Shown: positions 54,330 to 64,000 of the stretch, piece by piece
Numbering within the stretch: position 1 is the first letter of the stretch
Layout of the letters: each line of letters opens with the position of its first letter
Source: Orientallactaga sibirica
Taxonomy: Eukaryota; Chordata; Mammalia; Rodentia; Dipodidae
Length of the DNA stretch: 64,000 bases
Assembly (NCBI GenBank): GCA_036365145.1
Contig: JAEOAD010000015.1
Coordinates: 13,447,501 to 13,511,500, forward strand
Reading direction: 5' to 3'
Notes under the pieces: model-generated
Seen by the model: the letters and a program-made list of their open reading frames with translations, nothing else
What the model was told of the DNA's origin: nothing
The model's database searches: none
Translations under genes and position numbers: made by a program

Positions 54330-54461
54330 GGGGCTGGAAAGATGGCTTAGAGGTTAAGGTGTTTGCCTGTAAAGCCAAATGATCCCGGTTCAACTCTCCA
54401 GGCCCCATGTAAGCCAGATGCATCTGGAGTTTGTTTGCAGTGGCCAAGGCCCTGGTGTGCC

Positions 54462-54503
<42 letters not shown>

Positions 54504-54544
54504 ATTCTCTCAAATAAAGTAAAATAAAAATGTATTTTAAAAAC
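54330..54544 (+). mobile_element. DIP-type SINE with TSD in the L1 ORF2 (copy 1)
   Basis: GGGGCTGGAAAGATGGCTTA head, CT tract and AAATAAAGTAAAATAAAA tail. TGGGCTATGGA flanks it at 54,319-54,329 and 54,545-54,555. Confidence 0.95.
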
Positions 54545-54633
54545 TGGGCTATGGAAGTAAATAGAGAATTCTCAAAAGAAGAAATACAGATGGCATATAA
54601 ACATCTAAAAAATGTCCTACATCCATCAGGGAA

Positions 54634-55149
54634 ATGCAAATTAAAACTACTTTGAGATTCCATCTCACTCCTGTCAGAATGGCTATCATCAAGAAAACAA
54701 ATGACCATAACTGCTGGCAAGGATGCAGTAAAAGAGAAACCTTTCTACACTGTTGGTTGGAATGCAGTCTGGTACAGCCATTGTGGAAATCAGGGTGGAG
54801 GTTCCTGAGACAGCTAAAAGTAGATTTACCAAATGACCCAGCTATACCACTCCTAGGCATATATCCTAAGGACTCTTCTCACTGCCTTAGAGATTCTTGC
54901 TCAGCCATGTTTATTGACGGTCTATTCACAGTAGCTAGGAAATGGAAAGAGCCTAGATGTTCATCAGCTAATGAATGGATAATAAAGATGCTGTGCATTT
55001 ATACAATGAAGCTCTATTCAGCCATAAAGGAAAATAAAATTATTAAATTTGCAGGGAAATGGATGGATCTGGAAAGTATTATACTAAGTGAGGTATCCCA
55101 GGACCAGAAAGCTAAACTTCACATGTTCTCTCTCATATGTGGATCCTAG
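54634..55149 (+). pseudogene. L1 ORF2 C-terminal fragment (copy 1)
   Basis: An open stretch of 171 codons corresponds to the ORF2 carboxy-terminal part. The landmarks are [20 protein letters not shown] (the Cys/His-rich zinc-knuckle-like region), [11 protein letters not shown] and MKLYSAIKENKI. The frame ends near the natural ORF2 end and the 3' UTR follows. It has no start or RT domain in frame, so it is a relic. Its openness may reflect youth of this L1. Confidence 0.88.
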
Positions 55150-56420
55150 ATACAAATGTTTTGACTTCTATGTGAGTTGGAATAAAGATCAGTAGCAGAG
55201 GCCAGTAAGCTAGAAAAGGGCTATAAGGGAGGGAGAAGAGGGGAGGACTTAAGGGGATTGTATTGTATATATGTAAGTAGAAGAACAGATTACTGGGGGT
55301 GGAATGGCCTAAGTGAGGTCATGGGAAAAGACTGAGTAAAAGAAGTGTGGTTAATCAAAATACAAGATGTTGTGAAAAGTCATATAGAAACCTACTTTTT
55401 GGATAATGACACACCCAGAATCCATAGACTATTACCAGAAAATTTTCAGTGCCAAGGATGGGATACCTTCCAGTGAATTGTTGGCCAGGGATGTCTCTGA
55501 TGTCCCCAAAACATTACAGGCTATTGCTGAGGCTCTTGGTTTCCCACCAGGAATAGATGGTAAGGCCCTATTGATAAAGATTCCACATGCCTGGGCTCTA
55601 AGGTCACTGAGAAATCAAGCTGGAGATGAGCTGAAAACATCCTCCCTATAGACAAGCTGACAGAAAGCTGGGAAAGCTGCATTGCATGCAGCTCTATGGG
55701 AGAGAGAGAAATCATCAGTGGAGATAAACAACAATGGATATTGCAAGCTTTGAGTTTGGCCAGCAAGGCCAAATGACTGAATGGGTGCAATAGTGACATG
55801 TCTGTTATGGGAAAAACAACAACTCTCTAATTGGACTGAAGGCATGCTCCATGGGAGGGAATACAAGCCTGGTACTGAATACCTAATCAAAGCCTACAGC
55901 AGGGGAAGTCATGAGCCCTAAGAGGGTAATGCCTGCTCTTGTCTTGCTAAATGCATATATTATGTTCACCAAACTGTTAAACACTTTACTTAGCATTCAT
56001 ACCCATATATTAATGCTATTCTCACTTTGGTTAGAAAAACTTCTTTTTCACATGGCAGTGACCTCTGAGATGACACAAAAGGCACCATAGTGCTGAGAAG
56101 AAGTGACAAAGCAGTGCTCAGTACTGAAACATCTCTATCATATCTTCCATGGCTCAGGGTCCATTATGGAAGAGGTGGCAGAAAGAATGTAGGACCCAAA
56201 GGTAGCATAGGACTGCTTACAATGCAATCATTTAGTCATAAAGTGGCCTCAGGATCCATGACCTCACAGTGCCTGGAACTACCTTCACAAGACCCTCATA
56301 ATAGGAGGAAATGATGATGATTTCAAAGTAAAGAGGGACTAATGGATAGAGGAGGGAATATAATGGAGAGTGGATTTGTGAAGAGGAAAGTGGTGGAGGA
56401 AGGAATTTTTTTAAACACAA

Positions 56421-56848
56421 GCATTGTGTGATGTAACAGGGAAAGCCACATACCACTCTATTTCCATTTTTCTCAGTTATTGTAGTACCAAACTCCATGT
56501 TTACAGGGCAGTCAAATACCCAAGTAAAACCATTACATTTCTCAGCCTCTCCTGTAAGTGCTCTATCATATTTCCAAGGAACATTTTAAAGGAGGAGATA
56601 TAATCTTTTTTCCTCAAACTCAAATGTTGTAAGATAGCTCTAGCACACTTTTGGGACCATGAGACACCCTAGAAATAACATCAGGTGAGGTCTTCCCTTA
56701 TCACAGAACTTTATGTCAAAGCTGTACACTGTCAATTGCTGCACTCCTTTTACCTGAGAAGCAAAGAGCTAACTTACTTGTGAGACTGTGGAGCACATAA
56801 ATGTAACTGATCTCAAACTGAACTGATACTGCCAATATTTGACTTTCT
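56421..56848. other. Unique spacer between L1 and ORR1-like LTR (copy 1)
   Basis: No gene. The same spacer recurs at about 62,510-62,937 with few differences. Confidence 0.5.
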
Positions 56849-56942
56849 TAAGTGTATTAGTTCCTTTCTCAATGCAGTGACCAAATACATGATAAGAAGC
56901 TACTTATTTGCTGTTTAAGGGACCAGAATCTATCAGGTAAGT
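56849..56942 (-). mobile_element. ORR1-like LTR cut by the duplication breakpoint
   Basis: It matches the first (plus-strand left) 90 or so bases of the complete LTR at 62,938-63,293 and stops at TCAGGTAAGT, where copy 2 begins. Confidence 0.8.
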
Positions 56943-57927
56943 GAATTTGCTTGTATTTTGCTTCACACACCCTATCAGAATACTTGCATACCAGGCAAAC
57001 CTTTAGCAAATCTGAACAAAGAGAGAAGAGACACAAATTAATAAGAGATTAAAAGACACCATTATAACAGATATCAAAGAAATTCAGAAAATCATAAGGA
57101 CATACTTTAAGAACTCATACTCCAATAAGTTTGAAAATCCGAAAGAAATGGATGATTTCTGAGATTTAAATGACCTACCAAGATTAAATCAAGATAAGAT
57201 AAACCATTTAAATAGACCTATAATAAGTACAGAGAACAAAAGAGGCTATAAGGGAGGAAGGTAAGGGAAGGTCTTAAGTGGATGGTATTGTATATATGTA
57301 AGTAGAAGAACAAATTACAGGAAGGGGAAATACCTAAGCAAGGCCAGGGGAAGAGAATGAGTAAAAGAAGGGCAGGGGGAGGGTCAATCAAAATTCAAGA
57401 TAGTCTGAATAAGGCTTATGTAAACCTACTTTTTTGAATAATGGTACATCCAGAAGCTATAGGCTGTTACTAGAAAATTTTCAGTGCCTGGGATTTCCAC
57501 TGAGTTGTTGGCTACGGAGTTCCCTGTAGCTTCCAAAACATTAAAGGCTATTTCCAAGACCCTTGGTCTCCCTTGAGAAACAGATGGTAAGACCCTATTG
57601 CTGAAGACATCTCTTGCCTGAGAGGCAAGTTCACTGAGAAAGCAAGCTGATGCTGATCAGAAAACCTTCTCCTTGTAGACCAGCCAACTGAAAGCTGGAA
57701 AAAGATGCACTGCATGCAGCTATATGGGAGACAGAAGTCATCAGCAGTGAGAACAGTAGACACTGGAAAATTCAAGTTTGGCCAGACAGGCCCAATGACC
57801 AAACTGGTGCAATAGTGGCATGTCTGCTCTTGGGGAAACTAACTGCTCCCTAATTGGACTGAAGGCCCTCTCTATGGGAGGAATACATGCCTGGTACTGA
57901 AAAAAAACCAATCAAAAGTCTATGGCC

Positions 57928-58087
57928 ACGCCGGGTGTGGTGGCGCACGCCTTTAATCCCAGCACTCGGGAGGCAGAGGTAGGAGGATCACCGAGAGTTC
58001 GAGGCCACCCTGAGACTACATAGTTAATTCCAGGTCAGCCTGGACCAGAGTGAGACCCTACCTCGCAAAAAAAAAAAAAAAAAAAAA
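57928..58087 (+). mobile_element. B1 SINE with TSD (copy 2)
   Basis: The same SINE as in copy 1, with AAAAGTCTATGGCC on both sides (57,914-57,927 and 58,088-58,101). It has GCCGGGTGTGG where copy 1 has GCCGGGCGTGG, and a shorter A-run. Confidence 0.97.
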
Positions 58088-58880
58088 AAAAGTCTATGGC
58101 CGGGGAGGTCATGAGCCTTAGGGGTATAAACCCTGCTCTTGTCTGGCTAAATGTATATATTATTCCCACCAAACTGCCCTAAAAGCACTACACTTAATGT
58201 TCATATTCACATATTAATACTACTCTCACTTCTGGTTAGAGAAGCTTCTCTTTTCAAATGGCGATGACCACTGGAATGACCCAAAAGGCAACATAGTGCT
58301 GAGAAGAAGGGATGGAGGAGTGTCCAGCACTGAAACATCTCTATCATAGCCTCTATGGCTCAGGGTCCATTGTGAAAGAGGGGTGGGAAGAATGTAAGAG
58401 CCAAAGGAAGGGTACGACTCCTTACAATGCAACTGTCCAGACAGAAATTGGCCTCAATATCCATGACCTCGCAGGGCCTAGCAATATGTTTGCAAGACCC
58501 TCATAATAAAAGAAAAAGATGATGACATTAAATTAAAAGAGAGAATAATGGAGAGAGGGAGGGGATATGATGGAGAGTGGAGTTCTGAAGAGGAATGGAG
58601 GGAGGGGAGGGAAATATCATGGTTTATTGTCTGTAAGTATAGAAGTTGTCAACCAAAAAAATTTTTTTTAAATCTCCCAACTAAAAGAGAACACCAGATG
58701 TATTCACTGGTGAATTTTAACAGGCCTTAATGAAGACTTAGCACCACTGTTTCTCAGACTTTTCCATGAATCAGAAAAGGAAGGAATACTACCAAACTCC
58801 TTCTAAAAAGCCATCATCACCCTTATAACAAAACCAGACAAAGATATAGTGAAAAAACTAAATTACAGAACAATCTCCTC

Positions 58881-59309
58881 ATGAACATAGATACAAAAAT
58901 TCTCAACAAAATATTAGCAAACAGAATACAAAGATATATCAAAAAGATCATTCACCCCAACCAAGTAGGCTTTATCCCAGAGATGCAGGGATGGTTCAAT
59001 ATATGCAAATCAATAAATGCAATACACTATATAAATGGACTGAAAGACAAAAATCACATGATAATTTCAAAAGATGCAGAAAAGACATTTGACAAAATCC
59101 AACATCCTTTCATGATAAAAGTACAAAAGAAACTGGAAATAGGAGGAACATATCTCAACATAATAAAGGCTAAGTATGACAAGCCTACAGCTAACATAAT
59201 ATTCAACGGGGGAAAACTTGAAGCTTTTCCACTAAAATCAGGAACAAGACAAGGGTTTCCACTGTCCCCACCCTTATTTAATATAGGACTAGAAGTCTTA
59301 GCTATATAG
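58881..59309 (+). pseudogene. L1 ORF2 reverse-transcriptase fragment (copy 2)
   Basis: The 142-residue translation is identical to that at 52,800-53,228 although the DNA differs at a few synonymous positions. It has the same RT landmarks and the same terminating stop, and is inactive for the same reasons. Confidence 0.88.
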
Positions 59310-59568
59310 TAAGGCAAGAGACACACATAAAAGGGATGTAAATTGAAAAGGAATAGCTCAAATTATCATTAGTTTCAGATGATATGATTCTATACATAAA
59401 GGACCCTAAAGACTCTACCAGCAAACTGTTAGAGCTGATAAACATTTTTAGCAGCATAGCAGGTTACAAAATAAACACACAGATAATAGTAGCTTCCTAT
59501 ATACTAACAACAAACATGCTGAGTATGAAATCAGGGAATAACTCCCATTCACAATTACCTCAAAAATA

Positions 59569-59572
59569 GAAG

Positions 59573-59631
<59 letters not shown>

Positions 59632-59632
59632 A
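59569..59632. repeat. (GAAA)n microsatellite (copy 2)
   Basis: Counterpart of the tract at 53,489, with a different repeat number and a different 3' edge (copy 1 ends in a longer A-run). Confidence 0.95.
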
Positions 59633-60411
59633 AAAGAAAATGGAAAGAAGGAACCTTGGAATAAACCTAACCAAGGAAGTGAAGGTGCTAGGAAATGCAA
59701 AGACATCCCATGTTCTTGGATTGGAAGAAGCAATATTGTGAACATGTCATTCTTGCCAAAAGCAATCTACATAGTTAATGCGATAGCCATCAAAATTCCA
59801 ATGGCATTCTTCACAGAAATAGGAAAAAGCAATCTTGAAATTCATTTGGAAGCAAAAAGAAACCTCAAATAGCCAAAATAATTTTGAGCAACAAATATAA
59901 GGCTGAGGTATCACCATACCTGACTAAGCTATATTACAGAGCCATAGTAATAAAAATAGCACGGTACTTGCACAAAAGCAGACCTAGATCAATGGAACAG
60001 AATAGAGGATGAAGATTTAAGTCTTGGCAGCTATAGCCACCTGATCTTTGAGAAAAATGCCAAAAATACTCATTAGAGAAAACACAGCCTCTTCAACAAA
60101 TGGTACTGGGAAAGCTGGATATCTATATGTAGAAGGATGAAAATAGATCCTTTTTCTCTCCATCCACAATAATCAAGTCCAAATGGATTAAAGACCTTAA
60201 CATCAGACTTGAAACACTGGAAACTCATGAAATTACAAAGCTTTTGTACAGCAAAGGACACTGTGAATAGAGCAAAGAGGAAACCTACAGAATGGGAGAA
60301 AGTCTTTGCCAGCTATACATCTGACAGAGGATTAATATCTAGGAAATACAAAGAACTATGATAACTAAATAATAAGAAATCAAACAACCCAATTAAAAAA
60401 TGGGCTATGGA

Positions 60412-60624
60412 GGGGCTGGAAAGATGGCTTAGAGGTTAAGGTGTTTGCCTGTAAAGCCAAATGATCCCAGTTCAACTCTCCAGGCCCCATGTAAGCCAGA
60501 TGCATCTGGAGTTTGTTTGCAGTGGCCAAGGCCCTGGTGTGCCCATATTCTCTCCCTCTCTCTCTCTCTCTCTCTCTCCCCTCATTCTCTCAAATAAAGT
60601 AAAATAAAAATGTATTTTAAAAAC
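60412..60624 (+). mobile_element. DIP-type SINE with TSD (copy 2)
   Basis: The counterpart of the SINE at 54,330, with TGGGCTATGGA at 60,401-60,411 and 60,625-60,635. Its CT tract is shorter and contains a CCC interruption. Confidence 0.95.
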
Positions 60625-60712
60625 TGGGCTATGGAAGTAAATAGAGAATTCTCAAAAGAAGAAATACAGATGGCATATAAACATCTAAAAATGTCCTACA
60701 TCCATCAGGGAA

Positions 60713-61228
60713 ATGCAAATTAAAACTACTTTGAGATTCCATCTCACTCCTGTCAGAATGGCTATCATCAAGAAAACAAATGACCATAACTGCTGGCAAG
60801 GATGCAGTAAAAGAGAAACCTTTCTACACTGTTGGTTGGAATGCAGTCTGGTACAGCCATTGTGGAAATCAGGGTGGAGGTTCCTGAGACAGCTAAAAGT
60901 AGATTTACCAAATGACCCAGCTATACCACTCCTAGGCATATATCCTAAGGACTCTTCTCACTGCCTTAGAGATTCTTGCTCAGCCATGTTTATTGACGGT
61001 CTATTCACAGTAGCTAGGAAATGGAAAGAGCCTAGATGTTCATCAGCTAATGAATGGGTAATAAAGATGCTGTGCATTTATACAATGAAGCTCTATTCAG
61101 CCGTAAAGGAAAATAAAATTATTAAATTTGCAGGGAAATGGATGGATCTGGAAAGTATTATACTAAGTGAGGTATCCCAGGACCAGAAAGCTAAACTTCA
61201 CATGTTCTCTCTCATATGTGGATCCTAG
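60713..61228 (+). pseudogene. L1 ORF2 C-terminal fragment (copy 2)
   Basis: 171 codons, two residues different from the copy at 54,634-55,149 (NEWVIKM for NEWIIKM and YSAVKEN for YSAIKEN). It has no start or RT domain in frame, so it is a relic. Confidence 0.88.
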
Positions 61229-62937
61229 ATACAAATGTTTTGACTTCTATGTGAGTTGGAATAAAGATCAGTAGCAGAGGCCAGTAAGCTAGAAAAGGGC
61301 TATAAGGGAGGGAGAAGAGGGGAGGACTTAAGGGGATTGTATTGTATATATGTAAGTAGAAGAACAGATTACTGGGGGTGGAATGGCCTAAGTGAGGTCA
61401 TGGGAAAAGACTGAGTAAAAGAAGTGTGGTTAATCAAAATACAAGATGTTGTGAAAAGTCATATAGAAACCTACTTTTTGGATAATGACACACCCAGAAT
61501 CCATAGACTATTACCAGAAAATTTTCAGTGCCAAGGATGGGATACCTTCCAGTGAATTGTTGGCCAGGGATGTCTCTGATGTCCCCAAAACATTACAGGC
61601 TATTGCTGAGGCTCTTGGTTTCCCACCAGGAATAGATGGTAAGGCCCTATTGATAAAGATTCCACATGCCTGGGCTCTAAGGTCACTGAGAAATCAAGCT
61701 GGAGATGAGCTGAAAACATCCTCCCTATAGACAAGCTGACAGAAAGCTGGGGAAAGCTGCATTGCATGCAGCTCTATGGGAGAGAGAGAGAAATCATCAG
61801 TGGAGATAAACAACAATGGATATTGCAAGCTTTGAGTTTGGCCAGCAAGGCCAAATGACTGAATGGGTGCAATAGTGACATGTCTGTTATGGGGAAAAAC
61901 AACAACTCTCTAATTGGACTGAAGGCATGCTCCATGGGAGGGAATACAAGCCTGGTACTGAATACCTAATCAAAGCCTACAGCAGGGGAAGTCATGAGCC
62001 CTAAGAGGGTAATGCCTGCTCTTGTCTTGCTAAATGCATATATTATGTTCACCAAACTGTTAAACACTTTACTTAGCATTCATACCCATATATTAATGCT
62101 ATTCTCACTTTTGGTTAGAAAAACTTCTTTTTTCACATGGCAGTGACCTCTGAGATGACACAAAAGGCACCATAGTGCTGAGAAGAAGTGACAAAGCAGT
62201 GCTCAGTACTGAAACATCTCTATCATATCTTCCATGGCTCAGGGTCCATTATGGAAGAGGTGGCAGAAAGAATGTAGGACCCAAAGGTAGCATAGGACTG
62301 CTTACAATGCAATCATTTAGTCATAAAGTGGCCTCAGGATCCATGACCTCACAGTGCCTGGAACTACCTTCACAAGACCCTCATAAGAGGAGGAAATGAT
62401 GATGATTTCAAAGTAAAAGAGAGACTAATGGATAGAGGGAGGGAATATAATGGAGAGTGGATTTGTGAAGAGGAAAGTGGTGGAGGGGAAGGAATTTTTT
62501 TTTAAACACAAGCATTGTGTGATGTAACAGGGAAAGCCACATACCACTCTATTTCCATTTTTCTCAGTTATTGTAGTACCAAACTCCATGTTTACAGGGC
62601 AGTCAAATACCCAAGTAAAACCATTACATTTCTCAGCCTCTCCTGTAAGTGCTCTATCATATTTCCAAGGAACATTTTAAAGGAGGAGATATAATCTTTT
62701 TTCCTCAAACTCAAATGTTCTAAGATAGCTCTAGCACACTTTTGGGAACATGAGACACCCTAGAAATAACATCAGGTGAGGTCTTCCCTTATCACAGAAC
62801 TTTATGTCAAAGCTGTACACTGTCAATTGCTGCACTCCTTTTACCTGAGAAGCAGCTAACTTACTTGTGAGACTGTGGAGCACATAAATGTAACTGATCT
62901 CAAACTGAACTGATACTGCCAATATTTGACTTTATTA

Positions 62938-63293
62938 AGTGTATTAGTTCCTTTCTCAATGCAGTGACCAAATACATGATAAGAAGCTACTTATTTGCTG
63001 TTTAAGGGACCAGAATCTATCAGGTAAGTGAAGGTATATAGCAAGAGCATGAAGCAGCGGGTCACATTCAGCCCACAGTGAGGAAGTAGAATGAAGAATG
63101 CTCCTGCTCAGCTGGCTTTGTCTTCTTTATTCACTCCAAGCCCCCAGTCTATGGGATGGTGCCACCCAGTTAGGACCAGTCATCCCACCTCAATTAACCT
63201 ACTTTAGAAAATCCCTCAAAGACATTCCCAGAGATTTTTTTCCATGACAATTCTAAATATTATCAAGTTGACAACCACAAATTAATCACCACA
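62938..63293 (-). mobile_element. ORR1-like ERVL-MaLR LTR, complete
   Basis: In reverse it reads from AATTTGTGGTTGTCAACTTG through CTGGGTGGCACCATCCCATA to an end near GAAAGGAACTAATA. These are ORR1-type landmarks. The duplication breakpoint lies at 63,030-63,032 inside it, and this is the intact original. Confidence 0.7.
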
Positions 63294-63582
63294 ATGAGTG
63301 TTATGTATAGTCACTATTTAGCTGCTAAAGATAAGATTCTTATTTCAAAGCTAAGAGTCCTAGAATATTTTTTTATATCTGGAATCCCAGATGGTATGTT
63401 GGTGCTGAGCCATAAAGGTATTTTCAAAACTACCTTTGGGAGATGTACATCAATTAATAGGCTTAGGTCCTTTGATGACAGAGAAATCTGGAAATTTCTA
63501 CCCTCTTTTGAAATAGCAGGTCAGTCTCTAGACTGCATAGGATGTGGATCCACATGTGCCCTCTTTAATCTTCATGTGAAGA

Positions 63583-63880
63583 TGCTCCTGGACTTACAGT
63601 AGGGTTACATCCTGATAAATCCATCGTATGTGAAAAACATCACAAGTCAAAAGGTATAACAGCCACCAAATTCCTACCTTACCTGAGTTAAACATGCTCA
63701 GAACACTTATTTAACCTACACTTGGGCAAAGCCATGTAATGCAAAGTCTATTTTATAACAAAATGTTGATTATCACTGTAACTTATTGACTACTGTACTC
63801 AAAGTGAAAAATAAAATGCTTGTATGAGTATGTTTTTCATCATCATAAAATAAAAGAAAATCACAAGTTAAACTATTGTG
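63583..63880 (+). mobile_element. Ancient DNA-transposon remnant (Tigger-like)
   Basis: GACTTACAGTAGGGTTACAT, ACATGCTCAGAACACTTATT, TGGGCAAAGCCATGTAATGC, GACTACTGTACTCAAAGTGA and CATAAAATAAAAGAAAATCA follow the order of a mammal-wide non-autonomous DNA transposon with GACTTACGA-type ends. I recall the sequence but am unsure of its family name. Confidence 0.5.
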
Positions 63881-64000
63881 AAGCTAGGGACACACACCAA
63901 CCTAACTACATAAAAGTTGTCTCAGGAGGTTATATATACGTGTCACAAACATATACAATCACATCCTTATATTTGAACCAAAAGGGCAAGCCGTGGTGTT
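63881..64000. other. Right edge, nothing recognised
   Basis: Short AT-rich unique sequence. Confidence 0.4.

Larger units (their letters stand above)
50885..56420 (+). mobile_element. Decayed L1 ORF2 and 3' UTR with nested insertions (copy 1)
   Basis: ORF2-derived sequence begins near 50,885 (words equivalent to GKPLANL), runs to about 51,146, and resumes at 52,583. It then covers the reverse transcriptase and C-terminal regions to about 55,150. A 3' UTR with CTATAAGGGAGGGAGAAGAG follows to about 56,420. Between the ORF2 parts lies another L1's 3' end. The ORF1 and endonuclease regions are absent, and stops and frameshifts are frequent. Confidence 0.88.
50854..56942. repeat. 6.09-kb tandem duplication, copy 1
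   Basis: Sequence from GAATTTGCTTGTATTTTGC at 50,854 onward is repeated from 56,943, first at an offset of 6,089 and later about 6,080 because of small indels. Copy 1 ends inside an ORR1-like LTR at TCAGGTAAGT. The match covers two nested L1s, a B1, a DIP SINE and a microsatellite, so it is a duplication of the whole locus and not separate insertions. Confidence 0.95.
56974..62510 (+). mobile_element. Decayed L1 ORF2 and 3' UTR with nested insertions (copy 2)
   Basis: It repeats the arrangement of the first copy: ORF2 piece, inner L1 3' UTR (about 57,236-58,663), ORF2 RT and C-terminal parts, then the outer 3' UTR. The same stops and frame breaks are present, so the L1 was already inactive when duplicated. 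Confidence 0.88.
56943..63032. repeat. 6.09-kb tandem duplication, copy 2
   Basis: It begins GAATTTGCTTGTATTTTGC, the same as 50,854, and can be followed to GTAAGTGAA at 63,032, where the unduplicated LTR sequence continues. Differences from copy 1 are sparse: C53111/T59192 and T53126/C59207, for example, plus indels in the A-run and the GAAA tract. The shared GAA at the start, centre and end is a 3-bp microhomology. Confidence 0.95.

Noticed and set aside
63294..63602. 102-codon frame near the right end
   Set aside because: It runs partly into a DNA-transposon remnant and shows no domain.
1..64000. A new multi-gene biological system
   Set aside because: I looked for clustered intact genes on both strands and found none. 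The window is intergenic or intronic repeat-rich DNA with one CpG island.

Overview
This window looks like non-coding nuclear DNA from a rodent, most likely a jerboa or another dipodoid. The evidence is its repeat content. There are many tRNA-derived SINEs of the B2 superfamily with a GGCTGGAGAGATGGCTTAG head and an (AAAT)n tail, which fits the DIP family of Dipodidae. There are also rodent B1, B3 and B4 SINEs, MT/ORR1-type MaLR LTRs and a class II (betaretrovirus-like) ERV. Ancient mammalian L2, MIR, L1M, MER20-like and MLT1-like remnants fill part of the background. Family names come from memory of consensus sequences, not from a search, and the species call is an inference. I found no convincing intact host protein-coding gene.

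Layout. Positions 1-34,400 are repeat-rich and AT-rich. They contain an old L1M ORF2 (about 3,640-7,460) split by at least five later insertions. One of these is a polyadenylated retrocopy whose body is a 56-bp minisatellite (4,940-6,162), flanked by a 12-bp target-site duplication. Other notable items are a head-to-head MT LTR pair (1.26-1.9 kb), a possible ERV LTR splitting a SINE (19.3-20.2 kb), a GC-rich tandem repeat next to an L1 (21.7-23.3 kb) and a solo MT LTR with a clean TSD (24.1 kb). One weak exon-like open segment lies on the minus strand at 9,030-9,218.

Positions 34,450-36,120 are a strong CpG island with a (CCG)n tract and GC-box-like motifs. It is the only clear host regulatory landmark and probably the promoter or first exon of a gene or lncRNA that I cannot name. 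Positions 39,298-41,526 hold a deleted ERV2 provirus: part of an LTR, integrase remnants, a rearranged 3' region and a complete 3' LTR, with near-matching 6-bp TSDs. Positions 41.6-45.6 kb are a cluster of nested MaLR LTRs, two of them with recognisable 5-bp TSDs.

Positions 50,854-63,032 contain the largest structure: a head-to-tail tandem duplication of about 6.09 kb. Each unit holds a decayed L1 ORF2 that is itself interrupted by another L1 3' end, a B1, a DIP SINE and a (GAAA)n tract. The distal breakpoint lies inside an ORR1-like LTR. That LTR is truncated at the centre of the duplication and complete at its right end, and the junction shows 3-bp GAA microhomology. The copies are nearly identical by eye, so this is either a recent segmental duplication or two haplotypes wrongly joined in assembly.

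The window shows no operon-like or defence-like gene system. Its interest lies in mobile-element stratigraphy, the tandem duplication, the retroposed minisatellite and an unassigned CpG-island promoter.
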